This document shows positions 1 to 8,933 of a stretch of DNA of 64,000 nucleotides, piece after piece (within the stretch, counting starts at the first letter, position 1; every line of letters begins with the position of its first letter). Under the pieces are notes generated by a model. The model saw only the letters and a list, made by a program, of their open reading frames with translations. It had not been told where the DNA came from and did no database searches. The DNA comes from JADJLQ01 sp044227925. GTDB taxonomy: Bacteria; Bacteroidota; Bacteroidia; Chitinophagales; Saprospiraceae. Location: positions 1 through 64,000 of the forward strand of contig JBGAVW010000021.1 of the NCBI GenBank assembly GCA_044227925.1, written 5' to 3'. Position numbers and translations under genes: made by a program.

Positions 1-65
1 GGTGACAGGAAAAAATAAAAAGCAGAGAAGAGGCTATTATACAACTCTTCCACATGCTTGTACAG

Positions 66-521
66 TTATTTAACTTTTGTCTTAAGTTGATTGAGCAGAG
101 TGCTGGCGGCATCCAGATCATTCTTGATACCCAATAAATTATCTCTGTATGTTTTTTGATGCATTAAAATTTGAGCAGGGGTCAAATTTGCTTCTGCGAC
201 TCTAATTCCCGGTGATTCTTTTTCATGTCCTGGTACTGCTTTTTCTTCGGCCAAAACGGTTTTGAGGGCTTTTTCAGCAGTTTCAAGGTGATTATACACT
301 TCAGTAATAGAGAATACATCTTCAGGGTTTTCATTTCTTATCCTGCCATCCACTATTTTGGCCTGGTTGGTCAGGTCAGCACTGGTGGTCAATAAAGTTT
401 GTTTAATTTTTTGTGCATCTGTAAATATTTCGAATGCAGTCTTCAGGTCTGGATGCTCGGATTTGCAGGAAATCAAAAAAAACAGAACTGAAATAAAAAG
501 AAGTAGTCTATTCATAATCAA
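66..521 (-). CDS. Small lipoprotein of unknown function
   Basis: The 151-residue product starts with a hydrophobic segment ending in a lipobox (LISC, Cys19), so it is probably exported and lipid-anchored. The rest is polar and probably helical, rich in Lys, Glu and Ala with heptad-like spacing, which suggests a helical bundle or coiled coil. No enzyme motif is visible. A second Met at residue 3 (position 515) is an equally good start. The gene stands alone with its 3' end near the window edge. I do not recognise the family. Confidence 0.7.
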   Translation of the reverse strand: MIMNRLLLFISVLFFLISCKSEHPDLKTAFEIFTDAQKIKQTLLTTSADLTNQAKIVDGRIRNENPEDVFSITEVYNHLETAEKALKTVLAEEKAVPGHEKESPGIRVAEANLTPAQILMHQKTYRDNLLGIKNDLDAASTLLNQLKTKVK

Positions 522-743
522 ACTATGAGCTACAAAAGTAAGAAATTAAGCATTTTCAGTTAAATCTTAATTTCAAATGAAAAACAAATGACAAAAATTA
601 TAAATTATACCGGGGATACCAGAGAAGAATGGTAAGTTTTGTTAAAAAGCTTCTATTCCCGTTTTATTATTTCAATATTTTATGTCTATGTGATGATTTA
701 TTGACAATTCCGATTTATTTTTCACTTTTTTAAAATTCACAAC

Positions 744-1787
744 ATGGCTAATACAAAAGCTTATGCAGCGTACTCCCCTGATCAACCATTGCGACCCTTT
801 GAGTTTGATAGAAGAGAGATTCAACCACATGATGTACAGATAGATATAAAATACTGTGGGGTATGTCATTCAGATGTCCACCGGGCCCGCGGGGAGTGGA
901 ACGGGACTCATTTTCCACTTGTGCCGGGTCATGAAATCGTAGGCGTGGTAAGAGCCGTAGGCAACCATGTCAAAAAATTCAATCCTGGTGACCTTGCCGC
1001 TGTTGGCGTAATCGTAGATTCTTGCAGAGAATGTCATGTGTGTAATCAACATATGGAGCAATATTGTGTAGAAGGACCTACCGGAACTTACAATGCCATG
1101 GCAAGGGATAAGTCGGGTTTTACTCGCGGAGGGTACTCCACTCAAATAGTTGTAGATGAACGATTTGTATATCATATTTCAGATCAATTGGACCTGAAAG
1201 CAGTCGCACCTCTTTTGTGTGCAGGTATCACCACCTACTCACCGTTAAAATATGCCGGTATTACACCAGATATGAAAGTCGGTGTCGCCGGATTGGGAGG
1301 ACTCGGACATATGGGAGTAAAATTTGCAGTCGCTTTTGGTGCTGAGGTAACCCTTATCAGCCATACTCCATCCAAGGAAGCTGATGCTAAAAGACTGGGT
1401 GCTCACAAATTTTTATTATCTACTGATGTTGATCAAATGAAGGCTCACGAATCCTATTTTGATATTGTACTAAATTGTATTTCAGCACAGCATGATTATA
1501 AAAAATATCTCGATCTCTTAGGATTGAATGGTAAAATGCTATTGGTAGGCTTGCCACCTGAAAACCCAAAAGTGGATCCTTTTGCCCTGATAAAAAACAG
1601 ACGGACTATCCTCGGATCCATGATAGGAGGTACCGTGGAAACCCAGGAAATGTTGGATTTCTGTGCCAGGCACAATATTGTTTCAGATATAGAATTGATA
1701 CCCATCCAGAAAATAGACGAAGCATACGATCGGATGGTGAAAGGGGATGTGAGGTACAGATTTGTAATAGATATGTCTACTTTGTGA
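744..1787 (+). CDS. Zinc-dependent NAD(P) alcohol dehydrogenase, cinnamyl-alcohol/YahK type
   Basis: Medium-chain dehydrogenase of 347 residues, the usual length. The catalytic zinc ligands are visible as Cys41 (in GVCHSD) and His63-Glu64 (in PGHE). The structural zinc site is Cys94, Cys97, Cys100 and Cys108. A GLGGLG Rossmann motif lies near residue 180. The sequence resembles the cinnamyl-alcohol-dehydrogenase/YahK branch, which reduces a broad range of aldehydes with NADPH; the substrate here is inferred only. It is monocistronic and convergent with the cellulase gene. Confidence 0.9.
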   Translation: MANTKAYAAYSPDQPLRPFEFDRREIQPHDVQIDIKYCGVCHSDVHRARGEWNGTHFPLVPGHEIVGVVRAVGNHVKKFNPGDLAAVGVIVDSCRECHVCNQHMEQYCVEGPTGTYNAMARDKSGFTRGGYSTQIVVDERFVYHISDQLDLKAVAPLLCAGITTYSPLKYAGITPDMKVGVAGLGGLGHMGVKFAVAFGAEVTLISHTPSKEADAKRLGAHKFLLSTDVDQMKAHESYFDIVLNCISAQHDYKKYLDLLGLNGKMLLVGLPPENPKVDPFALIKNRRTILGSMIGGTVETQEMLDFCARHNIVSDIELIPIQKIDEAYDRMVKGDVRYRFVIDMSTL

Positions 1788-1831
1788 AATATGTTTTGAT
1801 CCCCTTGTTTTGCAAGATCGATTTAAGCAGA

Positions 1832-3562
1832 TCATAATTTAGTGATTTTCTTTAGCCCTGTACCGCTATCCGTATATACTAATATGAAATACTCACCCGG
1901 TGCAAGATCGTGTATATCAATAGTCTTTATTTGATTGCCTTTAATGGATTTGAGTAATGATCCGCTGATGGAAATGATTCGGATACCAAAGATAGCCTTA
2001 TTGGTATTGATATGAATAAATCCAATTGCAGGATTGGGATATACCATAATCGAATTCGATATTGCTTCACTGTGGATTGGTGTTGAAACCTCGAATACCT
2101 CTTCTATTTTTACAGAAGTTATTCGAATAGAAGCTGCTTTGGATCCCATATCAAACGCAATTCGGGCCACCGTATCAGTAGGTGAGGTCATCATAAAACT
2201 GTAAATATGATCTTGTACTTCGGAGGTGAGCGATATGGATTTATAACCAGAATAACTATCCCATGGTGAGGCATTTCTTCCAATATAATTTGTAATGGAT
2301 AGTGGAACAGTGGAGGATGCTTTAATCGTCACCTGATAGCGACTCCCTTTTTTTACTTTGATATTATTTTTTATTAACTGGATATGCCAACCCTCTGTAC
2401 CGGCCTTAGTGATCTCAATATTGGCATCACCATTAGAGCGAGTCAGTGTACCTCCGGCATTGGGTTGTACCTGCAGACTCCATCCTTCATTTTGATTGAA
2501 ATTACTTTGGTATACCGTTACTGTATTTTGTTGTTTTGCAGGCAACATCGGATTTTTTATCAAGGCATCCGCTAATGAATTGAGTACCTGATTTGTAGTT
2601 GGATTAAAAATGCCGAAACCTGCACTCCATTCCCAATAGGCCCAGCTGAACCCTTGTGATTCAAACCACCTGGCTAAAAAATTGGTCCATTTAATTCTGC
2701 TATCGAGATCTGCTTTGCTGTAAGCACCAAACTCGCCTACGTGGATAGGTTTGTTTTTTTGTTTTGCCAGCGATTGTGCAAAAGCAAAAGCAGATATTAT
2801 TTCATTACGTTCCAGTTGAGTATTTTCCCATTTAGTTCCTAACCACGGATTTGAATTGGCTACCCATTCCGCTCCCTGGTGAGTAAAATTGAAAGGATCA
2901 TAATAATGTATGGTTAGGATGGTGTAATTATCATCGGGGAATTCGATATTGGGTACTCCGGATAGTCCGCCCCAGGGCGCAACACCCATCAACACTCCTC
3001 TGGTAGGATTGGTTTTTCGTATTTCTGTCAGGGCATCTTTGAAAAACAGATTCCATTTAGCGCCAACCAGGTTTGTATTCGGTTCATTCAATACTTCAAA
3101 CAATAGTTTTTGATCGTATGATTTGAAATATTCAGAAATCTGCATCCATTGACTGATAAACCTGGGTTTTACCCCATCGGGATTTTGAAATAATTCATCG
3201 TGGTGGTGCATATTAATGATTACATAGAGTCCTTCCACAATGGCTTTGTCTACTACATATTTTATACGCTCCAAAAAAGTTTTATTTATCGTATAAGGAG
3301 CAGTCTGTTGAGTGCGTTCTGCTACATCCCAGCGAATAGGTATGCGCACATGATGTATTCCAAGCTCGGCAATTCGTTTGAAATAATCGTCCCTGAAAGG
3401 ATTGCCCCAGGCGGATTCAGAGGGTGCTTCAAACATGTTTCCCATGTTTATTCCTTTTCCAAGCTTTTTGTTCAGTTCGAATATATTCAATTGCTGTGCA
3501 TGTACTGAAAGGATGCTAATCCCTATGATCAAAATGGTCTCAACCAATACCGCTTTTTTCAT
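1832..3562 (-). CDS. Secreted GH5 endoglucanase with type IX secretion tail
   Basis: The 576-residue protein has an N-terminal signal peptide cleaved around residue 22. A glycoside hydrolase family 5 barrel covers about residues 27-350. The proton donor is Glu160 in the LNEPN motif and the nucleophile is Glu277 in the HVGEFGA motif. A beta-rich domain at about 365-485 looks like a carbohydrate-binding module. The C-terminus (about 500-576), with a YPNP motif, is a Por-type type IX secretion sorting domain, so the enzyme is exported to the cell surface. It likely cleaves beta-1,4-glucans. The next upstream minus-strand gene is the Gfo/Idh/MocA oxidoreductase, 29 bp away, so co-transcription is possible. 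Confidence 0.92.
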   Translation of the reverse strand: MKKAVLVETILIIGISILSVHAQQLNIFELNKKLGKGINMGNMFEAPSESAWGNPFRDDYFKRIAELGIHHVRIPIRWDVAERTQQTAPYTINKTFLERIKYVVDKAIVEGLYVIINMHHHDELFQNPDGVKPRFISQWMQISEYFKSYDQKLLFEVLNEPNTNLVGAKWNLFFKDALTEIRKTNPTRGVLMGVAPWGGLSGVPNIEFPDDNYTILTIHYYDPFNFTHQGAEWVANSNPWLGTKWENTQLERNEIISAFAFAQSLAKQKNKPIHVGEFGAYSKADLDSRIKWTNFLARWFESQGFSWAYWEWSAGFGIFNPTTNQVLNSLADALIKNPMLPAKQQNTVTVYQSNFNQNEGWSLQVQPNAGGTLTRSNGDANIEITKAGTEGWHIQLIKNNIKVKKGSRYQVTIKASSTVPLSITNYIGRNASPWDSYSGYKSISLTSEVQDHIYSFMMTSPTDTVARIAFDMGSKAASIRITSVKIEEVFEVSTPIHSEAISNSIMVYPNPAIGFIHINTNKAIFGIRIISISGSLLKSIKGNQIKTIDIHDLAPGEYFILVYTDSGTGLKKITKL

Positions 3563-3591
3563 TTTTACAACCAGGGTTATGAGTAATTAAA

Positions 3592-4881
3592 TTAAACTGG
3601 ATATTTCCAATTGCCTCTGTATTTTCTGCTCAATAATGCATTGGCTTCTTTGTCTTCCTTGATTTTATTAGTGTTATCATCCCATTGGATGCTTCGTCCC
3701 AATTGAGCAGATACCATTCCAAGTAAGGCCATGTTGGTTGCATTTCTTCCGGCCGCAATATCTGCATGAGGTAATTTGTTTGTTTTAATACACTGAAGGA
3801 AATCCTGCCATACCATTTTTATATTTTGACCATCGGGCTGGTCGAGCTTTGCATCTTCATGGATTACTTCTTTATTTTGATTATTGGGATAAAATGTCCA
3901 TCCCTGGATCCAGCCCATATGAAAAGTGCCTTCAGTCCCATGAAAATAGACTCCTACATTTTCTGATTTTTTTTCTTTGTGTGAATTAAAAACTGTATGA
4001 TCCCAGGTAACCACAAAAGATTCAAAAGTATACACAGCTGTTTGTGTTGTTGGCGTATCGGATCTGGAATCTCTGCCACCTGCAGTCCATGATGAAAAAA
4101 TAGATTTGGGCGCTTTTTCTTCTGACCACCAAAGTATTTGATCAAACCAATGCGGTCCCCAATCACCGATTTGCCCATTGGCAAAATTACGATAGTGTCT
4201 CCAGCCTCTTGGATGTATGGCCGGATTATAAGTAGTTAATGCCGCTGGGCCGCAATACATATCCCAATCTAATCCCTGGGGTACTGTTGGTTGTTCTTCC
4301 AGTTTTCCAGGTCCCCAATTGTACTGCACAAATGCCTTCACTTCTTTTATCTTTCCTGCTTTTCCAGATCGTAAAAAATCGATTCCACTTACATTATGCG
4401 GTGAATATCTTCGGTGGAAATCCACAATACACACCCGCTTATTATTTCGCGCAGCTTTAAGTATTGCTGCCCCCTCCAGTACGGTGTGCGAAATTGGTTT
4501 TTCTAGGAACACATGGGCACCATGATTCAAAGCATATATAGCTATTAAAGCATGCCAGTGATCCGGAGTGGCATTAATCACAATTTCCGGTTTTTCTTTT
4601 TCTATACATTCTCTGAAATCTTTGTACAATTTTGGATTATCAGAACAGAGTTTATCTACTTCATCTTTGCATTTTTTGAGTTGGGCTTCATCCACATCAC
4701 AAAGGGCTGTAATTTTTAATTCACCTGTGCGAATACCTTCACGAAGTATATTAGTGCCCCACCAACCGGAGCCAATCAATACAGCATTGTATTTGGAGGT
4801 TTGTTTCTTTACGATATAGGGATGAGTTATCATACCCATTACGCCTAAAGAACTGTGTTTGATAAAATCTTTTCGGTTCAT
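3592..4881 (-). CDS. Gfo/Idh/MocA family oxidoreductase
   Basis: The 429-residue protein has a Rossmann fold beginning near residue 31, with the nucleotide-binding GSGWWG motif at about 37-42 and the family EKP motif at 127-129. About 25 residues of Lys/Arg-poor leader precede the fold (MNRKDFIKHSSLG), resembling the degenerate Tat-type leaders common on Bacteroidota members of this family. The family oxidises or reduces sugars and sugar derivatives with NAD(P). Its position between a cellulase and a putative glycan-active operon fits carbohydrate metabolism; the substrate is unknown. Confidence 0.88.
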   Translation of the reverse strand: MNRKDFIKHSSLGVMGMITHPYIVKKQTSKYNAVLIGSGWWGTNILREGIRTGELKITALCDVDEAQLKKCKDEVDKLCSDNPKLYKDFRECIEKEKPEIVINATPDHWHALIAIYALNHGAHVFLEKPISHTVLEGAAILKAARNNKRVCIVDFHRRYSPHNVSGIDFLRSGKAGKIKEVKAFVQYNWGPGKLEEQPTVPQGLDWDMYCGPAALTTYNPAIHPRGWRHYRNFANGQIGDWGPHWFDQILWWSEEKAPKSIFSSWTAGGRDSRSDTPTTQTAVYTFESFVVTWDHTVFNSHKEKKSENVGVYFHGTEGTFHMGWIQGWTFYPNNQNKEVIHEDAKLDQPDGQNIKMVWQDFLQCIKTNKLPHADIAAGRNATNMALLGMVSAQLGRSIQWDDNTNKIKEDKEANALLSRKYRGNWKYPV

Positions 4882-4934
4882 ACAAGATCAATGAATTATT
4901 GCTTAAATTTATTAATAAATCCTTTATTCGGGTA

Positions 4935-6632
4935 ATGATTGTTTGGTTAAAAAAGATATTTGCGTTATTTGTCTTACTATTTATGGTTACTTCCTGTAAA
5001 AAGGAAACTGTAAAAATGATTCCATTCGACTTGTGGAAGGAATACGATAAAAATATACCTTCAACTATTGCAAGCCAGATTTTCAAACCGGGAGATCCAT
5101 ATCATGGCAGTATTCCGGATGTATATGCAATACATCACCCACATTCATGTCCGGGTTTTGTTCTCACACTTACTTGTGCATTTGTATCAAAGGCCTCCGG
5201 GTATTATTTGGATAGTTCATTCATTCCCCGTATGGAGGCTGCCATGGATTATTTTGCAACTTGCCAGCATGACGATGGTACCATTGATTTGCTGACTACC
5301 AATTTTCATTCTACACCCGATATGGCCTTTGCTACAGAACCTTTAGCGATTTCTTTTAAATTATTGAGCAAGATTGAAAAGCACGATTTGTTACCTTTAA
5401 AATCAAAAATAAAGAACGCATTGTTAAAGGCCGGAAATGCACTCACTGCAGGAGGGATCCATACTCCTAATCACCGATGGGTGGTCTGCATGGCTTTGGC
5501 CCGAATACATGAATTGTTTCCCGATAAAAAATATACAGACCGGATACAGGAATGGCTGGCAGAAGGGATTGATATAGATGCAGATGGCCAATACAACGAA
5601 AAAAGTACCTCGGTATATAGTCCTATTACCAATAAAGCTTTTATCACGTTGTCAAAAATTTTAAATGACGACACATTACTGGAACCGGTTCGTAAAAATC
5701 TGGCATTGAGTCAATACCTCATGCACAGCAATGGAGAATTGGTCACTGAAACATCCCGGAGGCAGGATCAATACCAGGCCAGGCAATCCGATAATTATTA
5801 TTTTGCTTATAAATATATGGCAAAAAAAGAGGGTGGCTGGTACGCAGAAATGGCTTCTGCCTTAAAGAAACGGTATGGAGAAAAAATTGAACTTAGCCTG
5901 GTCCCGTATTTAGCAGAGGATAACAGTTTTGATTTTCAATTGAAAGATACCCTCTTGAATAATTCATATGATACCTTATTTCAATCACAAGGGATAGCCC
6001 GGTGGTCAGATGGAAAACAGGATATTTCCATAATCAATAAAAATTCCACCCTGTTCAATTTATTCAACAATGATGCAGTACTACAAGCTGTTCGTTTTGC
6101 TTCTGCATTTTTTGGTAAAGGGCAGTTTAAGGCAGATAGCCTGATTAAAATAGCAAATGGTTATCGATTGATACAAAAACTGGAAGGCCCTTATTATCAA
6201 CCATTTCCAAAAGACAGTATTCTAAAGTATGGATCGGATTGGGATAATCTGCCCAGGCAAAACAGGAAACATTCAGAAGTGCAAAAAATGAAATATCAGT
6301 TGGATGTATTGAAACAAGATGGATCGTGGTTTTTGAATTTTACTGCCGATGGTACCGATGGAGTACCTTGTGCGATAGAGCTTAATTTCAGAAATGAAGG
6401 TATATTGGAAGGAGTGAAACAGTCGTCTTTACTAAATGATGTTTTCTTTTTAACTGCCAATGAGGCCAAATATACCCACAGCAACTCGACCATTCGATTT
6501 GGGCCAAATTTAAAATTACATGAATGGACCGAAATTAGAGGGGCTGAACCAAAACTCCCCGGTAAGTCAGTATACATTACAGGGTATACACCATTCTCCT
6601 ATTCTTTGCAAATTCAAACCAGTTCAAATTAA
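4935..6632 (+). CDS. Lipoprotein of unknown function, possibly alpha-toroid carbohydrate-active
   Basis: I start this gene at the ATG at 4935 rather than 4899. The protein then begins with a compact lipoprotein signal ending in TSC (Cys21), and a 53-bp divergent promoter region is left. About 565 residues follow. The N-terminal two thirds contain repeated amphipathic helices with many Trp, Tyr and His residues, resembling the alpha/alpha toroids of glycan lyases and hydrolases. The last 200 residues are predicted beta-rich. This layout is like heparinase II/III proteins, but I cannot find their catalytic motif. The esterase gene follows 2 bp downstream, so the two form an operon. Confidence 0.75.
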   Translation: MIVWLKKIFALFVLLFMVTSCKKETVKMIPFDLWKEYDKNIPSTIASQIFKPGDPYHGSIPDVYAIHHPHSCPGFVLTLTCAFVSKASGYYLDSSFIPRMEAAMDYFATCQHDDGTIDLLTTNFHSTPDMAFATEPLAISFKLLSKIEKHDLLPLKSKIKNALLKAGNALTAGGIHTPNHRWVVCMALARIHELFPDKKYTDRIQEWLAEGIDIDADGQYNEKSTSVYSPITNKAFITLSKILNDDTLLEPVRKNLALSQYLMHSNGELVTETSRRQDQYQARQSDNYYFAYKYMAKKEGGWYAEMASALKKRYGEKIELSLVPYLAEDNSFDFQLKDTLLNNSYDTLFQSQGIARWSDGKQDISIINKNSTLFNLFNNDAVLQAVRFASAFFGKGQFKADSLIKIANGYRLIQKLEGPYYQPFPKDSILKYGSDWDNLPRQNRKHSEVQKMKYQLDVLKQDGSWFLNFTADGTDGVPCAIELNFRNEGILEGVKQSSLLNDVFFLTANEAKYTHSNSTIRFGPNLKLHEWTEIRGAEPKLPGKSVYITGYTPFSYSLQIQTSSN

Positions 6633-6634
6633 AA

Positions 6635-7699
6635 ATGAAATCCATTCAATTTATAATCCTACTATCTATTTTTACCATGAAAGGTCTCAGTCAATCAGAG
6701 TACAGGGATGTAACATTTTCCTATAATGAGTTTGTGCCACCATCCAATAGCAATGATTGGCTTAAAAGAACAAAAGAAATAAGAAAAACAATTTGGAAGT
6801 GTTTTGGTGATATACCTGCAATACCTAAAAATGGATCAGCCAAAATCATAAAAAAAGAAGATAAGGGGGAATATATACAAGAATCATTCGAATTTTTTAA
6901 TGGAGTAGATGCAGTGGTTCCCGGAATAGTATTAATCCCAAAATCAGCTTCCGGTAAATCCCCGGCTATACTATACCATCATTACCACGGTGGTGAATAC
7001 AATCATGGTAAAGATGAATTGTTTTCTTCAAAACTGATTCCGTATGCTCCGGGCATCGAATTGGTAAAAGCAGGATATATCGTGATGGCTATAGACGCAT
7101 ATGCTTTTGGGGAGAGATCGGGCAGGGGGCCTGATGGACCTATGGAAAAGGGCTCTACAGAAGAATGGACATGGGTAAAAATGAATATATGGAAAGGAAG
7201 AAATCATTGGGGAATGATGGTAAGGGATGATCTGATGGCACTTGATATTCTTTGCAAAAGACCGGATGTAGATATTGCCCGTATCGGAACTATTGGATTG
7301 AGTATGGGCTGCTTCAGATCAATGTATGTAGCAGCATTGGACGAACGGGTGAAAGTTACTGTTCCGGTTTCCTGTATAACCCGAAATCTGGACTTGATTA
7401 AGAATAATGGTTTGTTTCGTCATGGTCCTTATTATTATGTGCATGGTTTGTTGAAATATTTTGATACTGAAAGCATCATGGGTTGTATAGCTCCGCGTGC
7501 GCTTTTAAATCTTTCCGGTGGTGCAGACCCGTTAGAACCCTTAGAGGGACAAAAATATATCAATGGTTCGCTTTCCAAAATCTACATGGCAATGAAAAGG
7601 CCATCCCAGTTTAAATATATTATCTACGATGGGGTAGGGCATGAGTATAACAAAGAAATGTGGAATGAAACAATGAAATGGTTGAAAGAAAAGTTGTAA
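6635..7699 (+). CDS. Secreted alpha/beta hydrolase, acetyl-xylan-esterase/dienelactone-hydrolase-like
   Basis: The 354-residue protein has a signal peptide ending near residue 20. It shows an alpha/beta hydrolase core with the HHYHGG oxyanion region at about 115-120, the nucleophile elbow GLSMGC with Ser223, a downstream Asp in the GGADPLEP segment and a His in VGHEY near the end. The long loop between strands 4 and 5 is typical of large acetyl-xylan-esterase-like hydrolases of Bacteroidota. It probably removes acyl groups from plant polysaccharide or another ester. It lies 2 bp after the preceding lipoprotein gene, indicating co-translation. Confidence 0.83.
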   Translation: MKSIQFIILLSIFTMKGLSQSEYRDVTFSYNEFVPPSNSNDWLKRTKEIRKTIWKCFGDIPAIPKNGSAKIIKKEDKGEYIQESFEFFNGVDAVVPGIVLIPKSASGKSPAILYHHYHGGEYNHGKDELFSSKLIPYAPGIELVKAGYIVMAIDAYAFGERSGRGPDGPMEKGSTEEWTWVKMNIWKGRNHWGMMVRDDLMALDILCKRPDVDIARIGTIGLSMGCFRSMYVAALDERVKVTVPVSCITRNLDLIKNNGLFRHGPYYYVHGLLKYFDTESIMGCIAPRALLNLSGGADPLEPLEGQKYINGSLSKIYMAMKRPSQFKYIIYDGVGHEYNKEMWNETMKWLKEKL

Positions 7700-7721
7700 T
7701 ATGAGGCTTGCCCTGATCAGC

Positions 7722-8846
7722 TTATCTAATTTTTTTCCTTACCCTATATCTTATTCCCATTTTCTTTTGATAGTCCATGATAAAATCAAAACAGGTTGCA
7801 TTCATTCCTATGTATTCTGGGGGTATCACTCCGGTTTTTTTCCATTTTCCCGATAGAATGCATTCAGCTACAGCACAGGCGGTGATGCCTGTAGTCCTGG
7901 CCATTGAGCTCATGTGGGTGGTGGTATTGTATTCATCGTGCAAATCGTAGATATAATGAACTTTTTTTCGGTTTTGTATTCCTTTAATTTCTACGCGCAT
8001 GATGGTCTGATCTTTTTCTCCTGGTTGGTATTGCCAATGATGGAATAATAATTTGCTTGTTAACTGCAGTGGTATAATTCTTTGATTATCCAGCAATATT
8101 TCATTTTTGCTTAATAATCCTAATTCTCTTAAAAAATACATGTGTTGGGCATGACCCGGATATCGCACCGTTTTTTCGACCATATTGGAAATGTGTTTCA
8201 TGGTAAATAACAATGATCGCAAGCCGTCCGAGTTAAAAGCCTCCAGCTTTCCTACTTTATTTACATTAAATGTTTCAATTTCAGATAAAGCAGGTAAAGT
8301 GATTACCCTCTTATTCCTCATGATTCGGGCTGGCCTTGTATATTCTTCTATTACATCAGCCGGGGAAAAGGGTGCTTTATAATTATAAGGGTGATTTTTT
8401 ATTATCGGAAGGCCACCCACCAAACACTTAAAACTCGAAATTTTCATTTCACTATCATGATGACCAAGCAAAATATTGTCCATACCAGGTGCAACACCTG
8501 CATCTATGGCAGCTATCACGTTATACTTTTTAGCGATTGTATTTAGTTTTAATCCATTCTCTGGAAAAAAAGAAATATCTACGATGTTTTTACCGGCTTG
8601 TATTACTTTTTCTAACACTTCATATCCCAGATCCCCTGGTACAGCACCAATCACCAGATCTGCTTCCGAGATTTTTGAAGCTATTGAGGTAAGTTCTCTA
8701 AAATCAAAAAGTTCATAGGTTAGGGATTTTGTTTGGATTCTGTTACTGATATAAATATCTAGTACTTTGACCAAATGATTTTTACTCATAATGGTTGCTA
8801 TTGCCGACCCCACCCGTCCGCCTCCCAATACTATAATATTTGCCAT
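7722..8846 (-). CDS. Saccharopine dehydrogenase family / lysine 6-dehydrogenase-like
   Basis: The start is placed at 8846 because the NAD-binding Rossmann strand follows immediately (MANIIVLGGGRVGSA). An upstream in-frame ATG at 8885 would add 13 residues. The 374-residue protein carries GGGRVG at about residues 7-12 and a VIGAVPGDLG segment after the second half of the Rossmann fold, as in saccharopine dehydrogenase-like enzymes and bacterial lysine 6-dehydrogenases. Such enzymes act on lysine or a related amino acid with NAD(P). It is convergent with the esterase gene; the substrate is not shown by context. Confidence 0.82.
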   Translation of the reverse strand: MANIIVLGGGRVGSAIATIMSKNHLVKVLDIYISNRIQTKSLTYELFDFRELTSIASKISEADLVIGAVPGDLGYEVLEKVIQAGKNIVDISFFPENGLKLNTIAKKYNVIAAIDAGVAPGMDNILLGHHDSEMKISSFKCLVGGLPIIKNHPYNYKAPFSPADVIEEYTRPARIMRNKRVITLPALSEIETFNVNKVGKLEAFNSDGLRSLLFTMKHISNMVEKTVRYPGHAQHMYFLRELGLLSKNEILLDNQRIIPLQLTSKLLFHHWQYQPGEKDQTIMRVEIKGIQNRKKVHYIYDLHDEYNTTTHMSSMARTTGITACAVAECILSGKWKKTGVIPPEYIGMNATCFDFIMDYQKKMGIRYRVRKKIR

Positions 8847-8933
8847 AGGTTTATATTTGATAATCTCCAAATTTACACGCTTCATCGAGTAAATCTTACC
8901 TTTTTCACTGCCTGCTAATAAAGTTGATTGCAG

